From positions 656,244-720,243 of the forward strand of contig CAUYUJ010015016.1 of NCBI GenBank assembly GCA_963575745.1: 64,000 nucleotides of DNA, given 5' to 3'. This DNA comes from Prorocentrum cordatum. Taxonomy: Eukaryota > Sar > Dinophyceae > Prorocentrales > Prorocentraceae. The position numbers were made by a program, and so were the translations under genes. The notes beneath the pieces were generated by a model. That model saw only the letters and a program-made list of their open reading frames with translations. It was not told the origin of the DNA and did not search any database. This document shows positions 24,301 through 33,485 of this stretch, piece by piece. Within the stretch, counting starts at the first letter, position 1. Each line of letters begins with the position of its first letter.

Positions 24301-25855
24301 AGCCTGCGTTGGCGACGAATCTACAGAGTGCTAATGTTTTGATCATCTTGCTAGCGGAATACATTTTCCGGCTGGGTCTGCAAGGGTCCAAGTCATGGGC
24401 GCCCGCTGTGTCCAAAGAGAAAGTGCGAGCCAACCCGTTCATCCATTCAACCAATGATTCCAGCGTGCGCCGAGCCGCAGCAGCGTCTTCGACGTCTAAA
24501 CTGCACAGGAGACCAGGCGCCATCTCAACGATGCGCTGCACGAAAAACTCAATCCTATTTGGTTCTGGGTCGGCGAGATTAGCGAACGAGTGCACCCAAC
24601 CAACACGGATCCGAGCTTTCACATCCAGAGGGAACGTCGCAATCATATCGGAATAGCGACCCAAACAACAAATATCACACCATTTGCCCAGTGCTACAAG
24701 CTTGGCAATTGGCTCCACGACAGGCAAGCACACCAAATCGTCCAACTGTCCTGGGGCTCATTCGGGGCGAATGCGAACCCGCGGAGGATGGAGGGCGGGC
24801 GGCCCGTCCGTGGGCCTTGGCCGTCCTCCCTCGCTCCTCGTGAAGCGTTGTTCCATTCCTCCTCGTCGTCCTCCTCCCTCCTCCTCCTCCTCCTCCTCCT
24901 CCTCCTCCTTCTCCTCCCCCCATGCTCTCCCTGTCCTCCTTGTCCTCTTCCACTTGTGCCTCTTCTGAATATCTTCGCGCGTCCGCGCAGCGGTCTTCGC
25001 GCTTATGAGGAGCGGGCCAGGGGCGCCGAGCGCCCCCCCCCCCTCCCCCCCCCCCCCCCCCCCCCCTCCAAAGAGGAACACAACGCCCTATAGGGGCGCG
25101 TGGGCTAGAAGCTGGCGCGACCACCGAAACGAAAACGCCACCCCCGAGACTCTTTCCAGAAACTCGTGGACTGTGGAGCCGCCCTCCAGGAGCCATTCGC
25201 CAGAGTTCCCACTGGCCGCCGAGTCCAATACCTCTGGCTCCATCTGTAAACCGTGAAGAATCCTTTGGGGCACCCACGAAACACGACACAAAACGCGACC
25301 ACACGTGCCCAAACATCCACTCGCCCTCCCCCCTTCCAACCCTCAACCAGCCAGCCTGCCTGTCAGCCTGCCTCTCACCACTACCCTTCCCCCAGGAATG
25401 GCATTACCGTCAGAGGCGAGCCAGCGGGATGAAGGATGATGAGGAGGAGGGAGATAGGGGGAGTGGGCACGCGCGCACGTGCACGCTGGAATTTGACTGA
25501 GCGCCGACGTCCTCGGCTGTTGCAACAAACGCAGGCAGCCCACGCGCAACGCGAAGAGATCACATGGATACCCGAAATATTCTTGCATGAGCAGCGCTTC
25601 GGAACTCAACTTTGTCAAGGGGCCGCGCCACGCAACATCCACGCTGGCCTGCATTACACCCAACACCTCGACGAGACAGGAATCGGGGCGCACATCGCCC
25701 TGCTCCAGAAGATTGCCGAGCCCCTCGGTGGCGAGGCGGTCCTGGAACCATCTGCGTCGCGGCAGGGATAGCCGCCGACTCGAGCTGACGCCGTCGGGCG
25801 TCGTTACATGAATTCGTCGCGACTGGTGCTGATAGGAGGCCAGCCAGAAATACAT
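17580..25855 (-). CDS. Candidate DD(C2H)E transposase of the 23.2-kb element; dinoflagellate-specific multi-exon family (whole gene)
   Basis: Eleven coding-like blocks read right to left. I recognise the series from memory as a very abundant dinoflagellate family without an assigned function (unverified). Landmarks: CDICC...RKMYSASKMIKTLALCR (24.2-24.7 kb); ADSSPQKGFDYLL (about 23664-23681) as first Asp; CTDMGTELG (23304-23330) as second Asp; WAEGCCCH (about 21613-21640) as C(2)H; IVERYIEGGHAVAK (about 21020-21066) as Glu. This spacing and the 8-bp target duplication of the host element match hAT-type DDE transposases, hence the proposal. The N-terminus lies about 400 bp inside the right inverted repeat. 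Introns carry tandem repeats and hairpins. Several 1-nt frame changes occur, one at a G9 run (19493-19501). Alternative: a host gene carried as cargo. Confidence 0.65.
18530..18875 (-). CDS. Transposase-candidate exon with PVKYYEALLRG motif
   Basis: Reads YKFWFTAGLSTEATSSSPAA, YLACLLDAERVREM, SISHGRPVKYYEALLRGDA, then ILDGVVAPEDGLLENLQ. The dinoflagellate family I recall has the same LACLL...IPHG...YYEALLRG order. Confidence 0.6.
19075..19492 (-). CDS. Transposase-candidate exon (ADMLSCGAIS...WQWARLPKT)
   Basis: Starts around DVASALLADMLSCGAISASG and runs to LREQGWQWARLPKT. It follows the previous exon through a frame change located at a run of nine G on plus (19493-19501), so the two may be one exon with a length error in the homopolymer. 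Confidence 0.6.
19502..19880 (-). CDS. Transposase-candidate exon (FRVIKSNPAAW block)
   Basis: Reads DSGPGPIKTVCFRVIKSNPA, then SIIVATHPVLSAGAD and LRQWQTSDKVTYKF. A beta-rich-looking segment corresponding to the 'FFRV.N.NPA..' part of the family. Confidence 0.55.
20165..20475 (-). CDS. Transposase-candidate exon (YSMYHASAID block)
   Basis: Reads MRPILYGCDIYSMYHASAID, then KAHELSTMVSAGALAAKD, LDGVVASAFLEHFRAVVAEN and SRRLSVAEAM. Upstream of about 20480 the frame runs into a G/A-rich intron. Confidence 0.55.
20830..21762 (-). CDS. Transposase-candidate exon with C(2)H and catalytic-Glu motifs
   Basis: Contains WYIFREVADLDMV, GAWAEGCCCHSDL, GRCPMKGKRFPELVAGELER, LPWSLGGLAHP, QLHHPRTLFFLDPDGPLRGS, then FRLVNIVERYIEGGHAVAK and VSLARRLPQIEQEL, ending MGFDGHPVF. 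It is the best preserved part of the gene, with one uninterrupted frame. C-x-C-H and VER are the proposed C(2)H and Glu of a hAT-like RNase H fold. Another possibility is a structural zinc site in an unrelated fold. Confidence 0.75.
21999..22530 (-). CDS. Transposase-candidate exon (HIISNML...RRERFVKFC...LTDI)
   Basis: Reads CEQEQFFFARFRGFEEVEAG, AVLHIISNMLNEISEQLGHW, FQQLKQFQYLWEEGRRERF, LYTERWGEVSKFCNRLQRKL and SEFRPSMLTDICNDTFFAAY. This corresponds to the helical insertion between the second Asp and the C(2)H in the proposed fold. Confidence 0.7.
22631..22796. repeat. Tandem ~50-bp repeats in an intron
   Basis: About four imperfect copies sharing CAGTCCCAGCCGACCCCC and a GCCGACGGTCC core. 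Confidence 0.8.
22985..23880 (-). CDS. Transposase-candidate exon with the two proposed Asp motifs
   Basis: Reads VPWFAEHVAAAFDDGRTCMP, TVSRARVLIDCAF, VRFGLADSSPQKGFDYLL, ALLVAWSVGRDQRDRQNFET, SSFMAFCTDMGTELG and DSHVSLLPDWFLPRGMELDA, then an acidic tail of DADAD-type repeats. One long frame with no breaks. ADSSPQ and TDMGTE are the proposed D1 and D2. Confidence 0.72.
24126..24175. repeat. Perfect 16-bp inverted repeat, 18-nt loop, in an intron
   Basis: Arms at 24126-24141 (ACTGCATTGGCTATTT) and 24160-24175. It sits at the start of the intron after the CDICC exon. Confidence 0.95.
24195..24745 (-). CDS. Transposase-candidate exon (CDICCL...RKMYSASKMIK)
   Basis: Reads VEPIAKLVALGKWCDICCLG, FPLDVKARIRVGWVHSF, LCSLDVEDAAAARRTLESLV, SLDTAGAHDLDPCRPSRKMY and KTLALCRFVANAGS. 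This is the N-terminal region of the family, with a CDICC-type Cys pair. Confidence 0.68.
24860..25075. repeat. Pyrimidine tract (plus) with C15-type runs
   Basis: CTCCTC repeats at about 24860-24960 and long C runs at 25028-25065. Lies in an intron of the transposase candidate. Confidence 0.85.
25095..25275 (-). CDS. Transposase-candidate N-terminal exon 2
   Basis: Reads RILHGLQMEPEVLDSAASGN and STVHEFLERVSGVAFSFRW. Coding-like composition in an otherwise repeat-rich interval; edges approximate. Confidence 0.45.
25500..25855 (-). CDS. Transposase-candidate N-terminal exon 1
   Basis: ATG at 25855 opens YFWLASYQHQSRRIHV, followed by GLGNLLEQGDVRPDSCLVEV and LLMQEYFGYPCDLFALRVG. I take this ATG because the sequence from here reads as protein and the right inverted repeat lies about 400 bp upstream. 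Trans-splicing would add the 5' leader (known for dinoflagellates, not seen here). Confidence 0.45.
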
Positions 25856-26238
25856 ATGAGATACAACTGCGGGCCACGGGCCACGCCGGCTGGGCCCCCA
25901 GCCAAAACCAGAGGCCCAGAAAAGTTAGGGGAGCGGGGAACACATGCGATTTGAAGGGCAGGGGGCGGAGGGGAAGGTTAACAGGTGGCGCGGCAATGGT
26001 CTAGAAATAGAAGGGCGAGGAGGGAGGGGGAGGAGGGGGTTGAGGAGGAAGAGGGGGGAACAGGATAAGGAACGACGACGAAACTCATGATTTTTGATGC
26101 GAACTGAACGAAAGTCTGAAAACATACATGTAATATCGCGCGCGCAGGTCATAAACAATAGCATCCGGCTCTGAATGGGCAGCCGCCGCTTCGTTCCACA
26201 CAGATCGCCCTAGAACAACGGAGAATCACGAAACGACC
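25856..26238. other. Right subterminal region, likely 5' region of the transposase candidate
   Basis: Mixed sequence with a G/A tract (25960-26060). No gene. Any promoter of the transposase candidate should lie here; no TATA-like or other element could be called. Confidence 0.4.
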
Positions 26239-26269
26239 TCGAAACCTAGGCCCCCCGTGCAACTCCCTA
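26239..26269 (-). repeat. Right terminal inverted repeat of the 23.2-kb element
   Basis: Complement starts TAGGGAGTTGCACGGGGG and matches 3067-3096 with one inserted G and one substitution. Confidence 0.9.
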
Positions 26270-26277
26270 GATCTGCC
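26270..26277. repeat. Right target-site duplication GATCTGCC
   Basis: Identical to 3059-3066 and directly outside the right inverted repeat. Confidence 0.88.
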
Positions 26278-26410
26278 CGAGCGTCTCGGGGTCGAAGTGA
26301 TGCTCCAGGACAACGTTGGCGCCCAGCTTCGCGGAGCCGTCCTGAGCGCGGATGCCCTGGGCCTCCACCTGCGCGGCGCCCGCCCCCGAATCCTCGGCGC
26401 CCTCCCGGAA
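26270..26410 (-). CDS. Linker segment of the Helitron Rep-Hel gene between two insertions
   Basis: Reads FREGAEDSGAGAAQVEAQG, then KLGANVVLEHHFDPETLGQI in one frame. Its left end joins the helicase (FDPETLGQ to ILRFDTAERTQ) once the 23.2-kb element is removed. Its right end joins the Rep part (EAPAFRE to GAEDSGAG) once the 6.4-kb element is removed. No motif of its own. Confidence 0.75.
26401..26410. repeat. Left 10-bp target-site duplication CCTCCCGGAA of the 6.4-kb insertion
   Basis: Identical to 32832-32841. Four bases (CATG) separate it from the inverted end at 26415. Confidence 0.7.
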
Positions 26411-26433
26411 CATGACGGGGCGCTGATTATCAT

Positions 26434-26780
26434 TTAACCCTATCGATTAGCTACTTATTCTTGGGTTTTTGGGTAAATTCGAGGGTTACCTTCGAATTTC
26501 CCAAGAATCTCAATACGTTCTGAAACAAGACTAAATGCAATATTATTATTCTGGGGCTGGCCTGGGGCTTGGAATTACAAGGTAACCCTGAAATTTCCGA
26601 AGAAGAATAAAAGCTTCAAATTATTATTCTTGGCGTGCGCGGTCCTGCTGCTTTAGCATGGAGGGTGAATTTGAGGCGCGCAACGTAAATTATTCTTGGC
26701 TGGGCGGGTGGCAAGGAAGGTTTCCCTGAATTTGCTGGTGGGGGACAGCCTATCGGGGGAAGCCTATGGAAGCCTGTGAA
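26434..26780. other. AT-richer left end of the 6.4-kb insertion
   Basis: Contains a hairpin (AAATTCGA and TCGAATTT arms at about 26475-26500) and the ATTATTATTCT motifs. No gene. Confidence 0.5.
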
Positions 26781-26784
26781 GGGC

Positions 26785-27335
26785 GGCCTGCGAGGGGCAG
26801 ACTCTGGGAATCCTTGGGGGTCCCTTGGGAATCCCTAAAGGATTTCTAAGGAATCCTTCGGAATCCCTAGGGCATCCACAAGAATCCCAAGGGAATCCTA
26901 AGGAATCCCGAGGGCACCCCTAGGAATCCCTAGGGAATCCTTAGGAATCCTTCAGGGTTCCTCAAGAATCCTAAGGGACTCCCGAGGGATCCCTTGGGAA
27001 TCGTCAGGAATCCCTAAGGAATCCTTTGGAATCCCGAACGTGTCGTTAAGAATCCCCGCGGACTCCAGAAACCATCGGGAATCCTTATGTCGGGAATCCA
27101 AGAGAATCCCTGCGGAATCCTTGGGATTCAAAACGGAATCTTCAAGAGTCCCTCGGGAATCCTGAGGAATCTCTCGGCGCTCCCAAAGAATCCCTTCGGA
27201 AATCCTCAGGAATCCTTCGGGGATCCTGCGGGGTCCTCAGGGAATCTTTCGGATTCCCATCGGGGCTTCTTAGGAATCCCTGGTGCCTGGGGCACCCTAA
27301 GGAACCCCAAGGGGAACCTCAGGAATCCCTAGGAC
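26785..27335. repeat. Degenerate GGAATCC-type tandem repeat
   Basis: Dozens of variants of AGGAATCCCTAGGGAATCCT. The same family recurs at 54950-55290. Confidence 0.85.
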
Positions 27336-27384
27336 ATGGCCCGGCGCCCTCCGAGGAATCCAGATGACTGCCACCTTGGACGTG

Positions 27385-30300
27385 TTCCATGCAGCGCAAA
27401 CACACCAGGTGACCCACGAAGGGGTGGGTCACCAGAACACTGGTTGAGAGAAACAAATTGCTTCACCTGCATCCTGGGCCTCGTCATGAGGCGACGCACT
27501 GCCACTCAATATGTTTGCCATGCGGCGCAAGCACACCAGGTGACCCACGAAAGGGGTGGGGCACCAGAAAACTGGTTGAGAAAAACCAATGGTCTCACTT
27601 GCATTCTGGGCCTCAACATGAGGCGAAACATTGCCACTCAATACGTTTGCCGTACGGCGCAAGCACACCTGGTGACCCACGAAGGGGTGGGTCGCCAGAA
27701 AACTGGTTAAGAAAAACAAATTGTTTCACCTGCATTCTGGGCCTCAACATGAGGCGACGCACTGCCACTCAATGCGTTTTCGATACGGCGCAAGCACACC
27801 AGGTGACCCACGAAGGGGTGGGTCACCAGGAAACTGGTTGAGCAAAACCATTGTTTCACTTGCATTCTGGGCCTCAACATGAGGCGATGCATTGCCACTT
27901 AATACGTTTTCCATACGGCGCAAGCACACCAGGTGACCCACGAAGGACCCACCAGAAAACTGATTCAGAAAACCAATTGTTTCACTTGCATTCTGGGCCT
28001 CAACATGAGGCGACGCATTGCCACTCAATGCGTTTTCGATACGGCGCAAGCGCACCAGGTGACCCACGAAAGGGGTGGGTCACCAGAAAACTGGTTGAGA
28101 AAAACCCATTCTTTCACTTGCGTCCTGGGCATTGCCACTGAATGCGTTTTCCATGCGACGCAAGCACACCAGATGACCCACGAAGGGGTGGGTCACCAGA
28201 CAACTGGTTTGGAGAAACAATTTGTTTCACTTGCATTCTGGGCCTCAACATGAGGCGACGCACTGCCACTCAATACGTTTTCCATACGGCGCAAGCAAAC
28301 CGGGTGACCCACCAAGGGGTGGGCCACCAGACAACTGGCTGAGAAAAACAATTTGTTTCACTTGCATTCTGGGCCTCAACATGAGGCGACGCATTGCCAC
28401 TCAATACGTTTGCCGTACGGCGCAAGCACACCAGGGGACCCACGAAGGGGTGGGTCACCAGAGAACTGATTGGGAAAAACAAATTGTTTCACCTGCATCC
28501 TGGGCCTCGTCATGAGGCGACGCACTGCCAATCTGTATGTTTGCCATGCGGCGCAAGCACACCAGGTGACCCACGAAGGGGTGGGTCACAAGACAGCTGG
28601 TTGAGAAGAACCAGCTGTTTCACTTGCATTCTGGGCCTCAACGCGAGGCGAGGCATTGCCACTCAATACGTTTACCATGCGGCGCAAGCCCACCGGGTGA
28701 CCCACGGAGGGGTGGGTCACTAGAAAATTGGTCGAGAAAAACCAATGGTCTCACTTGCATTCTGGGCCTCAACATGAGGCGAAACATTGCCACTCAATAC
28801 GTTTTCGCTACGGCGCAAGCACACCAGGTGACCCACGGAGGGGTGGGTCACCAGACAAGTGGTTGAGAGAAACAATTTGTTTCACTTGCATCCTGGGCCT
28901 CAACATGAGGCGAGGCATTGCCACTCAATACGTTTTCCATGCGGCGCAAGCACACCAGGTGACCCACGAAGGGGTGGGTCACCAGAAAACTGGTTGAGAA
29001 AAACAAAATGTTTCACTTGCGTTCTGGGCCTCAACATGAGGCGACGCACTGCCACTCAATACGTTTCCCATACGGCGCAAGCACACCGGGTGACCCACGA
29101 AGGGGTGGGTCACCAGACAAGTGGTTGAGAAAAAAAACCACTTGCATTCTGGGCCTCAACATGAGGCGAGGCATTGCCACTCAATGCGTTTTCCATGCAG
29201 CGCGAACACACCAGGTGACCCACGAAGAGGTGGGTCAAGAGAGAACTGGTTGAGAAAAAACAAAATGTTCCAATTGCATTCTGGGCCTCAACATGAGGCG
29301 ACGCATTGCCACTCAAGATGTTTGCCATACGGCGCAAGCACACCGGGTGACCCACGAAGGGGTGGGTCACCAGACAACTGGTTGAGAATAACCAATTGCT
29401 TCACTTGCATTCTGGGCCTCAACATGAGGCGATGCATTGCCACTCAATACGTTTTCCATACGGCGCAAGCACACCAGGGGGCCCACGAAGAGGTGGGTCA
29501 CCAGAAAACTGGTTGAGAAAAACAAATTGTTTCACCTGCATCTTGGGCCTCGCCATGAGGCGATGCGCTGCCACTCAAGATGTTTGCCATACGGCGCAAG
29601 CACACCAGGTGACCCACGAAGGGGTGGGTCACCAGAAAACTGGTTGAGAAAAACCAATTGGTTCATTTGCATTCTGGGCCTCAACATGAGACGAAGCACT
29701 GCCACTCAATACGTTTTCCATGCGGCGCAAGCACACCAGGTGACCCACGAAGGGGTGGGTCACCAGAAAACTGGTTGAGAAAAACAAATTGTTTCTCTTG
29801 CATTCTGGGCCTCAACATGAGGCGATGCACTGCCATTCAATGCGTTTTCGATGCGGCGCAAGCGCACCAGGTGACCCACGAAGGGGTGGGTCACCAGAAA
29901 ACTGGCTGAGAAAAACCCATCGTTTCACTTGCATTCTGGGCCTCAACATGAGGCGATGCATTGCCACTCAGTGCGTTTTCCATACGGCGCAAGCACACAA
30001 GGTGACCCACGAAGGGGTGGGTCACAAGACAGCTGGTTGAGAAGAACCAGCTGTTTCACTTGCATTCTGGGCCTCAACATGAGACGAAGCACTGCCACTC
30101 AATACGTTTTCCATACGGCGCAAGCACACCAGGGGGCCCACGAAGAGGTGGGTCACCAGAAAACTGGTTGAGAAAAACAAATTGTTTCACCTGCATCTTG
30201 GGCCTCGTCATGAGGCGACGCGCTGCCACTCAAGATGTTTGCCATGCGGCGCAAGCACACCAGGTGACCCACGAAGGGGTGGGTCACCAGAAAACTGGTT

Positions 30301-32210
30301 GAGAAAAACCAAATATTTCACTTGCAGTCCGGGCCTCATCATGAGGCGAGGCGTTGCCACCTAATACGTTTTCCATGCGGCGCAAGCACGCCAAGTGACC
30401 CACGAAGGGGTGGGTCACCAGAAAACTGGTTGAGAAAAAGTAATTGTTTCACTTGCATTCTGAGCCTCAACATGAGACGAAACACTGCCACTCAATACGT
30501 TGTCCATGCGGCGCAAGCACACCAGGTGACCCACGAAGGGGTGGGTCACCAGAAAACTGGTTGAGAAAGACCAACTGTTTTATTTGCATTCTGGGCCTCA
30601 ACATGAGACGAAGCACTGCCACTCAATACGTTTGCCATACGGCGCAAGCACACCAGGTGACCCACGAAGGGGTGGGTCACCAGCAACTGGTTGAGAAAAA
30701 ACCAACTGTTTCACTTGCATGCTGGGCATGGACACGAGGCGACGCACTGCCACCTAATACGTTTTCCATACGTTCCATACGGCGCAAGCACACCAGGTGA
30801 CCCACGAAGGGGTGGGTCACCAGAAAACTGGTTGAGAAAAACAAATCGTTTCACTTGCATTCTGGGTCGTAGCATGAGGCGACGCATTGCCATTCAATGC
30901 GTTTCCCATGCAGCGCAAACACACCAGGTGACCCACGAAGAGGTGGGTCACCAGAGAACTGGTTGAGAACAAACAATTGTTTCACTTGCATTCTGGGCCT
31001 CGTCATGAGGCGACGCGCTGCCACTCAATACGTTTTCCATGCGGCGCAAGCGCACCAGGTGACCCACGAAGGGGTGGGTCACCAGAAAACTGGTTGAGAA
31101 AAACAAATTGTTTCACCTGCATCCTGGGCGTCGTCATGTGGCGATGCGCTGCCACTCAATACGTCTTCCATGCGGCGCATGCACACCAGGTGACCCACGA
31201 AGGGGTGGGTCACCAGAAAACTGGTTGAGAAAAACAAATTGTTTCACTTGCATGTTGGGCCTCGTCATGAGGCGATGCGCTGCCATTCAATACGTCAGGT
31301 GACCCACGAAGGGGTGGGTCACCAGAAAACTGCTTGAGAAAAACCAGCTGTTTCACTTGCATTCTGGGCCGCAACATGAGGCGATGCATTGCCACTCGAT
31401 GTGTTTTCAATACGGCGAAACACACACACCAGGTGACCCACGAAGGGGTGGGTCACCAGAAAACTGGTTAAGAAAAAACAATTGTTTCACTTGCATTCTG
31501 GGCCTCAACATGAGGCGACGCATTGCCACTCAATATTTTTGCCATACGGCGCAAGCGCACCAGGTGAACCACGAAGGGGTGGGTCACCAGAAAACTGGTT
31601 TGGAAAAACCAATTGCTTCACTTGCATTCTGGGCCTCAACATGAGGCGATGCATTGCCACTCAATGCGTTTTCCATGCGGCGCAAGCACACCAGGTGACC
31701 CACGAAGGGGTGGGCCACCAGAAACCTTGTTGAGAAAAAACAGATCGTTTCACCTGCATCCTGGGCCTCGTCATGTGGCGATGCACTGCCACTCAATATA
31801 TTTGCCATACGGCGCAAGCACACCAGGTGACCCACGAAGGGGTGGGTCACCAGAAAACTGGTTGAGAAAAAACCACCAACTGTTTCACTTGCATTCTGGG
31901 CCTCAACATGAGGCGATGCATTGCCACTCAATACGTTTGCCAAACGGCGCAAGCACACCTGGTGACCCACGAAGGGGTGGGTCATCAGGAAACTGGTTGT
32001 GAGAAACCCATTGTTTCACTTGCATTTTGGGCCTCAACATGAGGCGGCGCACTGCCACTCAATGCGTTTTCGATACGGCGCAAGCACACCAGGTGACCCA
32101 CGAAGGGGGGGGTCACCAGAAAACTGGTTGAGAAAAAACAACTGTTTCACTTGCATTCTGGGCCTCAACATGAGGCGATACATTGCCACGCAATACGTTT
32201 TCCATACGGC
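27385..32210. repeat. 131-bp minisatellite, about 37 copies
   Basis: Unit contains CACCAGGTGACCCACGAAGG, GGTGGGTCACCAG, TTTCACTTGCATTCTGGGCC and CAACATGAGGCGACGC blocks. GGTGACCCAC and GTGGGTCACC form a 10-bp stem with a ~6-nt loop; GCCTCA and TGAGGC form a second. Copies are highly alike, with a few short ones (about 27935-27960, 28125-28140 and 31290). The period is not divisible by 3, so the open frames through it are byproducts. Confidence 0.95.
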
Positions 32211-32831
32211 GCCCTCCGAAGAATCCAAGATGACTGCCACCGAAACATGCACGGACATGCGGCGCCGAACGGTGCCGGGCCATGTCCGAGACATGGCCCG
32301 GCACCCTCCGAGGAATCCAAGGTGGCAGTCATCTGGATTCCAGATACCAGATGGTGTCCAAAATGCGGCGCCGAGACATGCCCCTGGCGCCCTCCGAGGA
32401 ATCCAAGATGACTGCCACCTGGCCCAAACAGGCCACCAGGGCCGCCAAGATTGCCCAAGACCGATTCAAGACGGCCCAAGACGCAAGACGACCTAGGATG
32501 GCCTCGAGACGGCCCAAGCGGCTTCCCAAAACGGCCCGACACGGCTCCAAGAAAGCGTCCAGGGAGGAATCCTCCAGGACGGGGCTCCAGAAACCAGCAG
32601 AATCCATCAGAATCCGTCAGGGCCCCTAAGATTCCTGGGGGGTCCTGGGCAAATCCAGGGGGTGTGCTTCCAATTTGGGGGTGCTGCCGCAATTTGAAAT
32701 TATTATTATTCTGGGCGCCTGCGGCGGAGTTTGGAGGGATGGAGGGTCGGATTTTAATTTGAAAAAGATTCCCAAGAATATTTGCGAAACAAATTCGCAA
32801 GGACCCCGGTACATGTACGCGAGCGCCCCGT
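32211..32831. other. Right end of the 6.4-kb insertion
   Basis: Begins with copies of CCCTCCGAGGAATCCAAG and ATGACTGCCACC, also present at 27345-27385 on the other side of the array, including one inverted copy (about 32310-32340). Continues with GCCCAAGACGG-type repeats. No gene. Confidence 0.6.
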
Positions 32832-32841
32832 CCTCCCGGAA
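32832..32841. repeat. Right 10-bp target-site duplication CCTCCCGGAA
   Basis: Matches 26401-26410 and directly abuts the inverted end. Confidence 0.7.
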
Positions 32842-33485
32842 CGCGGGGGCCTCCGCGACGTGCGCGTCGTCCTTCTGCGGCCTCTTCGGCTTCGAAGCCT
32901 TCGCCTTGGAGATGCCGTCGAAGTTGGCCGCGGTCTTCGTGGTCTCCAGGGCCAGGTACTCCTGAACCGTCAGCATGCTGTCCAGCCAGGTTGCCCAGCT
33001 CCGTGCACTGGGCGCACCGGCAAGGAGGCTGAGCGTCCTCGCGGCGGTCGCTGCTCTTCTCGCGCAGCGCGGACTCGACCTCCTCCGTGTTCCAGATGCT
33101 GGGCGTCGCCCACGACCCGACGTCATTCCTGAGGCACTTCGCACGGGCCATCTTCGCCAGTTGCTCCTGGGCGGTGGCGAACGACTCCCAGCCGCGCTGG
33201 AACGGGCCCGCGACGCCTTCGCCCGCCGGCTGCGCCGGCCACTCCGGCTCGCCCTCTGGCGCCGCGCACAAGTGCTCGCACGCGCGGAGGTAGCGCAGCT
33301 CCGTCGTGTCGCTGGGCCCGTCGGCGCCCGGCAGGTGCGCTGGCCGGAGCAGCACCGACTTCATGAGGTGGTGCGTCTCCACGTTCGACTCCGCGCTCAC
33401 GAACTGGAAGCCGTCGGCCTCCGGGACGCGCGGCTCGACGGCCAGCCTCTGAGTCCAGTTCCGCGCCGCCGAGTAGGACGAGTCG
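32832..33485 (-). CDS. C-terminal part of the Helitron Rep half
   Basis: Reads QRLAVEPRVPEADGFQFVSA, THHLMKSVLLRPAHL, ARAKCLRNDVGSWATPSIWN and, after a frame change near 33000, VQEYLALETTKTAANFDGI and VAEAPAFRE. Matches, as I recall, the stretch between Rep and helicase in dinoflagellate Helitrons. Ends at the right duplication of the 6.4-kb insertion; the in-frame continuation DGALAYMYRG beyond it belongs to the insertion. Confidence 0.65.

Larger units (their letters stand above)
3067..26269 (-). mobile_element. Giant (23,203 bp) hAT-like TIR DNA transposon with transposase-like and methyltransferase-like genes
   Basis: Seen: 30/31-bp inverted ends, a perfect 8-bp duplication outside them, and exact restoration of an interrupted helicase frame when the interval is removed. 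Known: 8-bp duplications plus YARNG termini are hallmarks of the hAT superfamily. Inside, all coding lies on the minus strand: a transposase-candidate gene near the right end (about 17.6-25.9 kb) and a C5-methyltransferase-like gene near the left end (about 4.4-10.5 kb), separated by about 7 kb of repeats. P and Merlin elements can also give 8-bp duplications, so the superfamily is inference. Confidence 0.85.
26411..32831. mobile_element. 6.4-kb insertion with short inverted ends carrying the 131-bp minisatellite
   Basis: Ends: ACGGGGCGCT at 26415-26424 (plus) and its complement at 32822-32831. A 10-bp duplication flanks both. Subterminal plus-strand motifs of the type AAATTATTATTCT occur near both ends (about 26535-26550, 26613-26627, 26683-26695 and 32694-32708). 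No transposase found, so non-autonomous if mobile. A 9-11 bp duplication would suit a Mutator-like element, but the termini are too short to assign. Excision restores the Helitron frame. Confidence 0.65.

Noticed and set aside
25856-26238. Spliced-leader relic or TATA-like promoter upstream of the transposase candidate
   Set aside because: No match to the dinoflagellate spliced-leader sequence and no convincing promoter motif seen.
27385-32210. CRISPR-like array
   Set aside because: The whole 131-bp unit is repeated with no unique spacers, and the context is eukaryotic; it is a minisatellite.
32815-32831. Coding continuation DGALAYMYRG of the Helitron Rep frame
   Set aside because: It lies beyond the 10-bp duplication, inside the 6.4-kb insertion; the rejoined frame goes from AFRE to GAEDSG instead.
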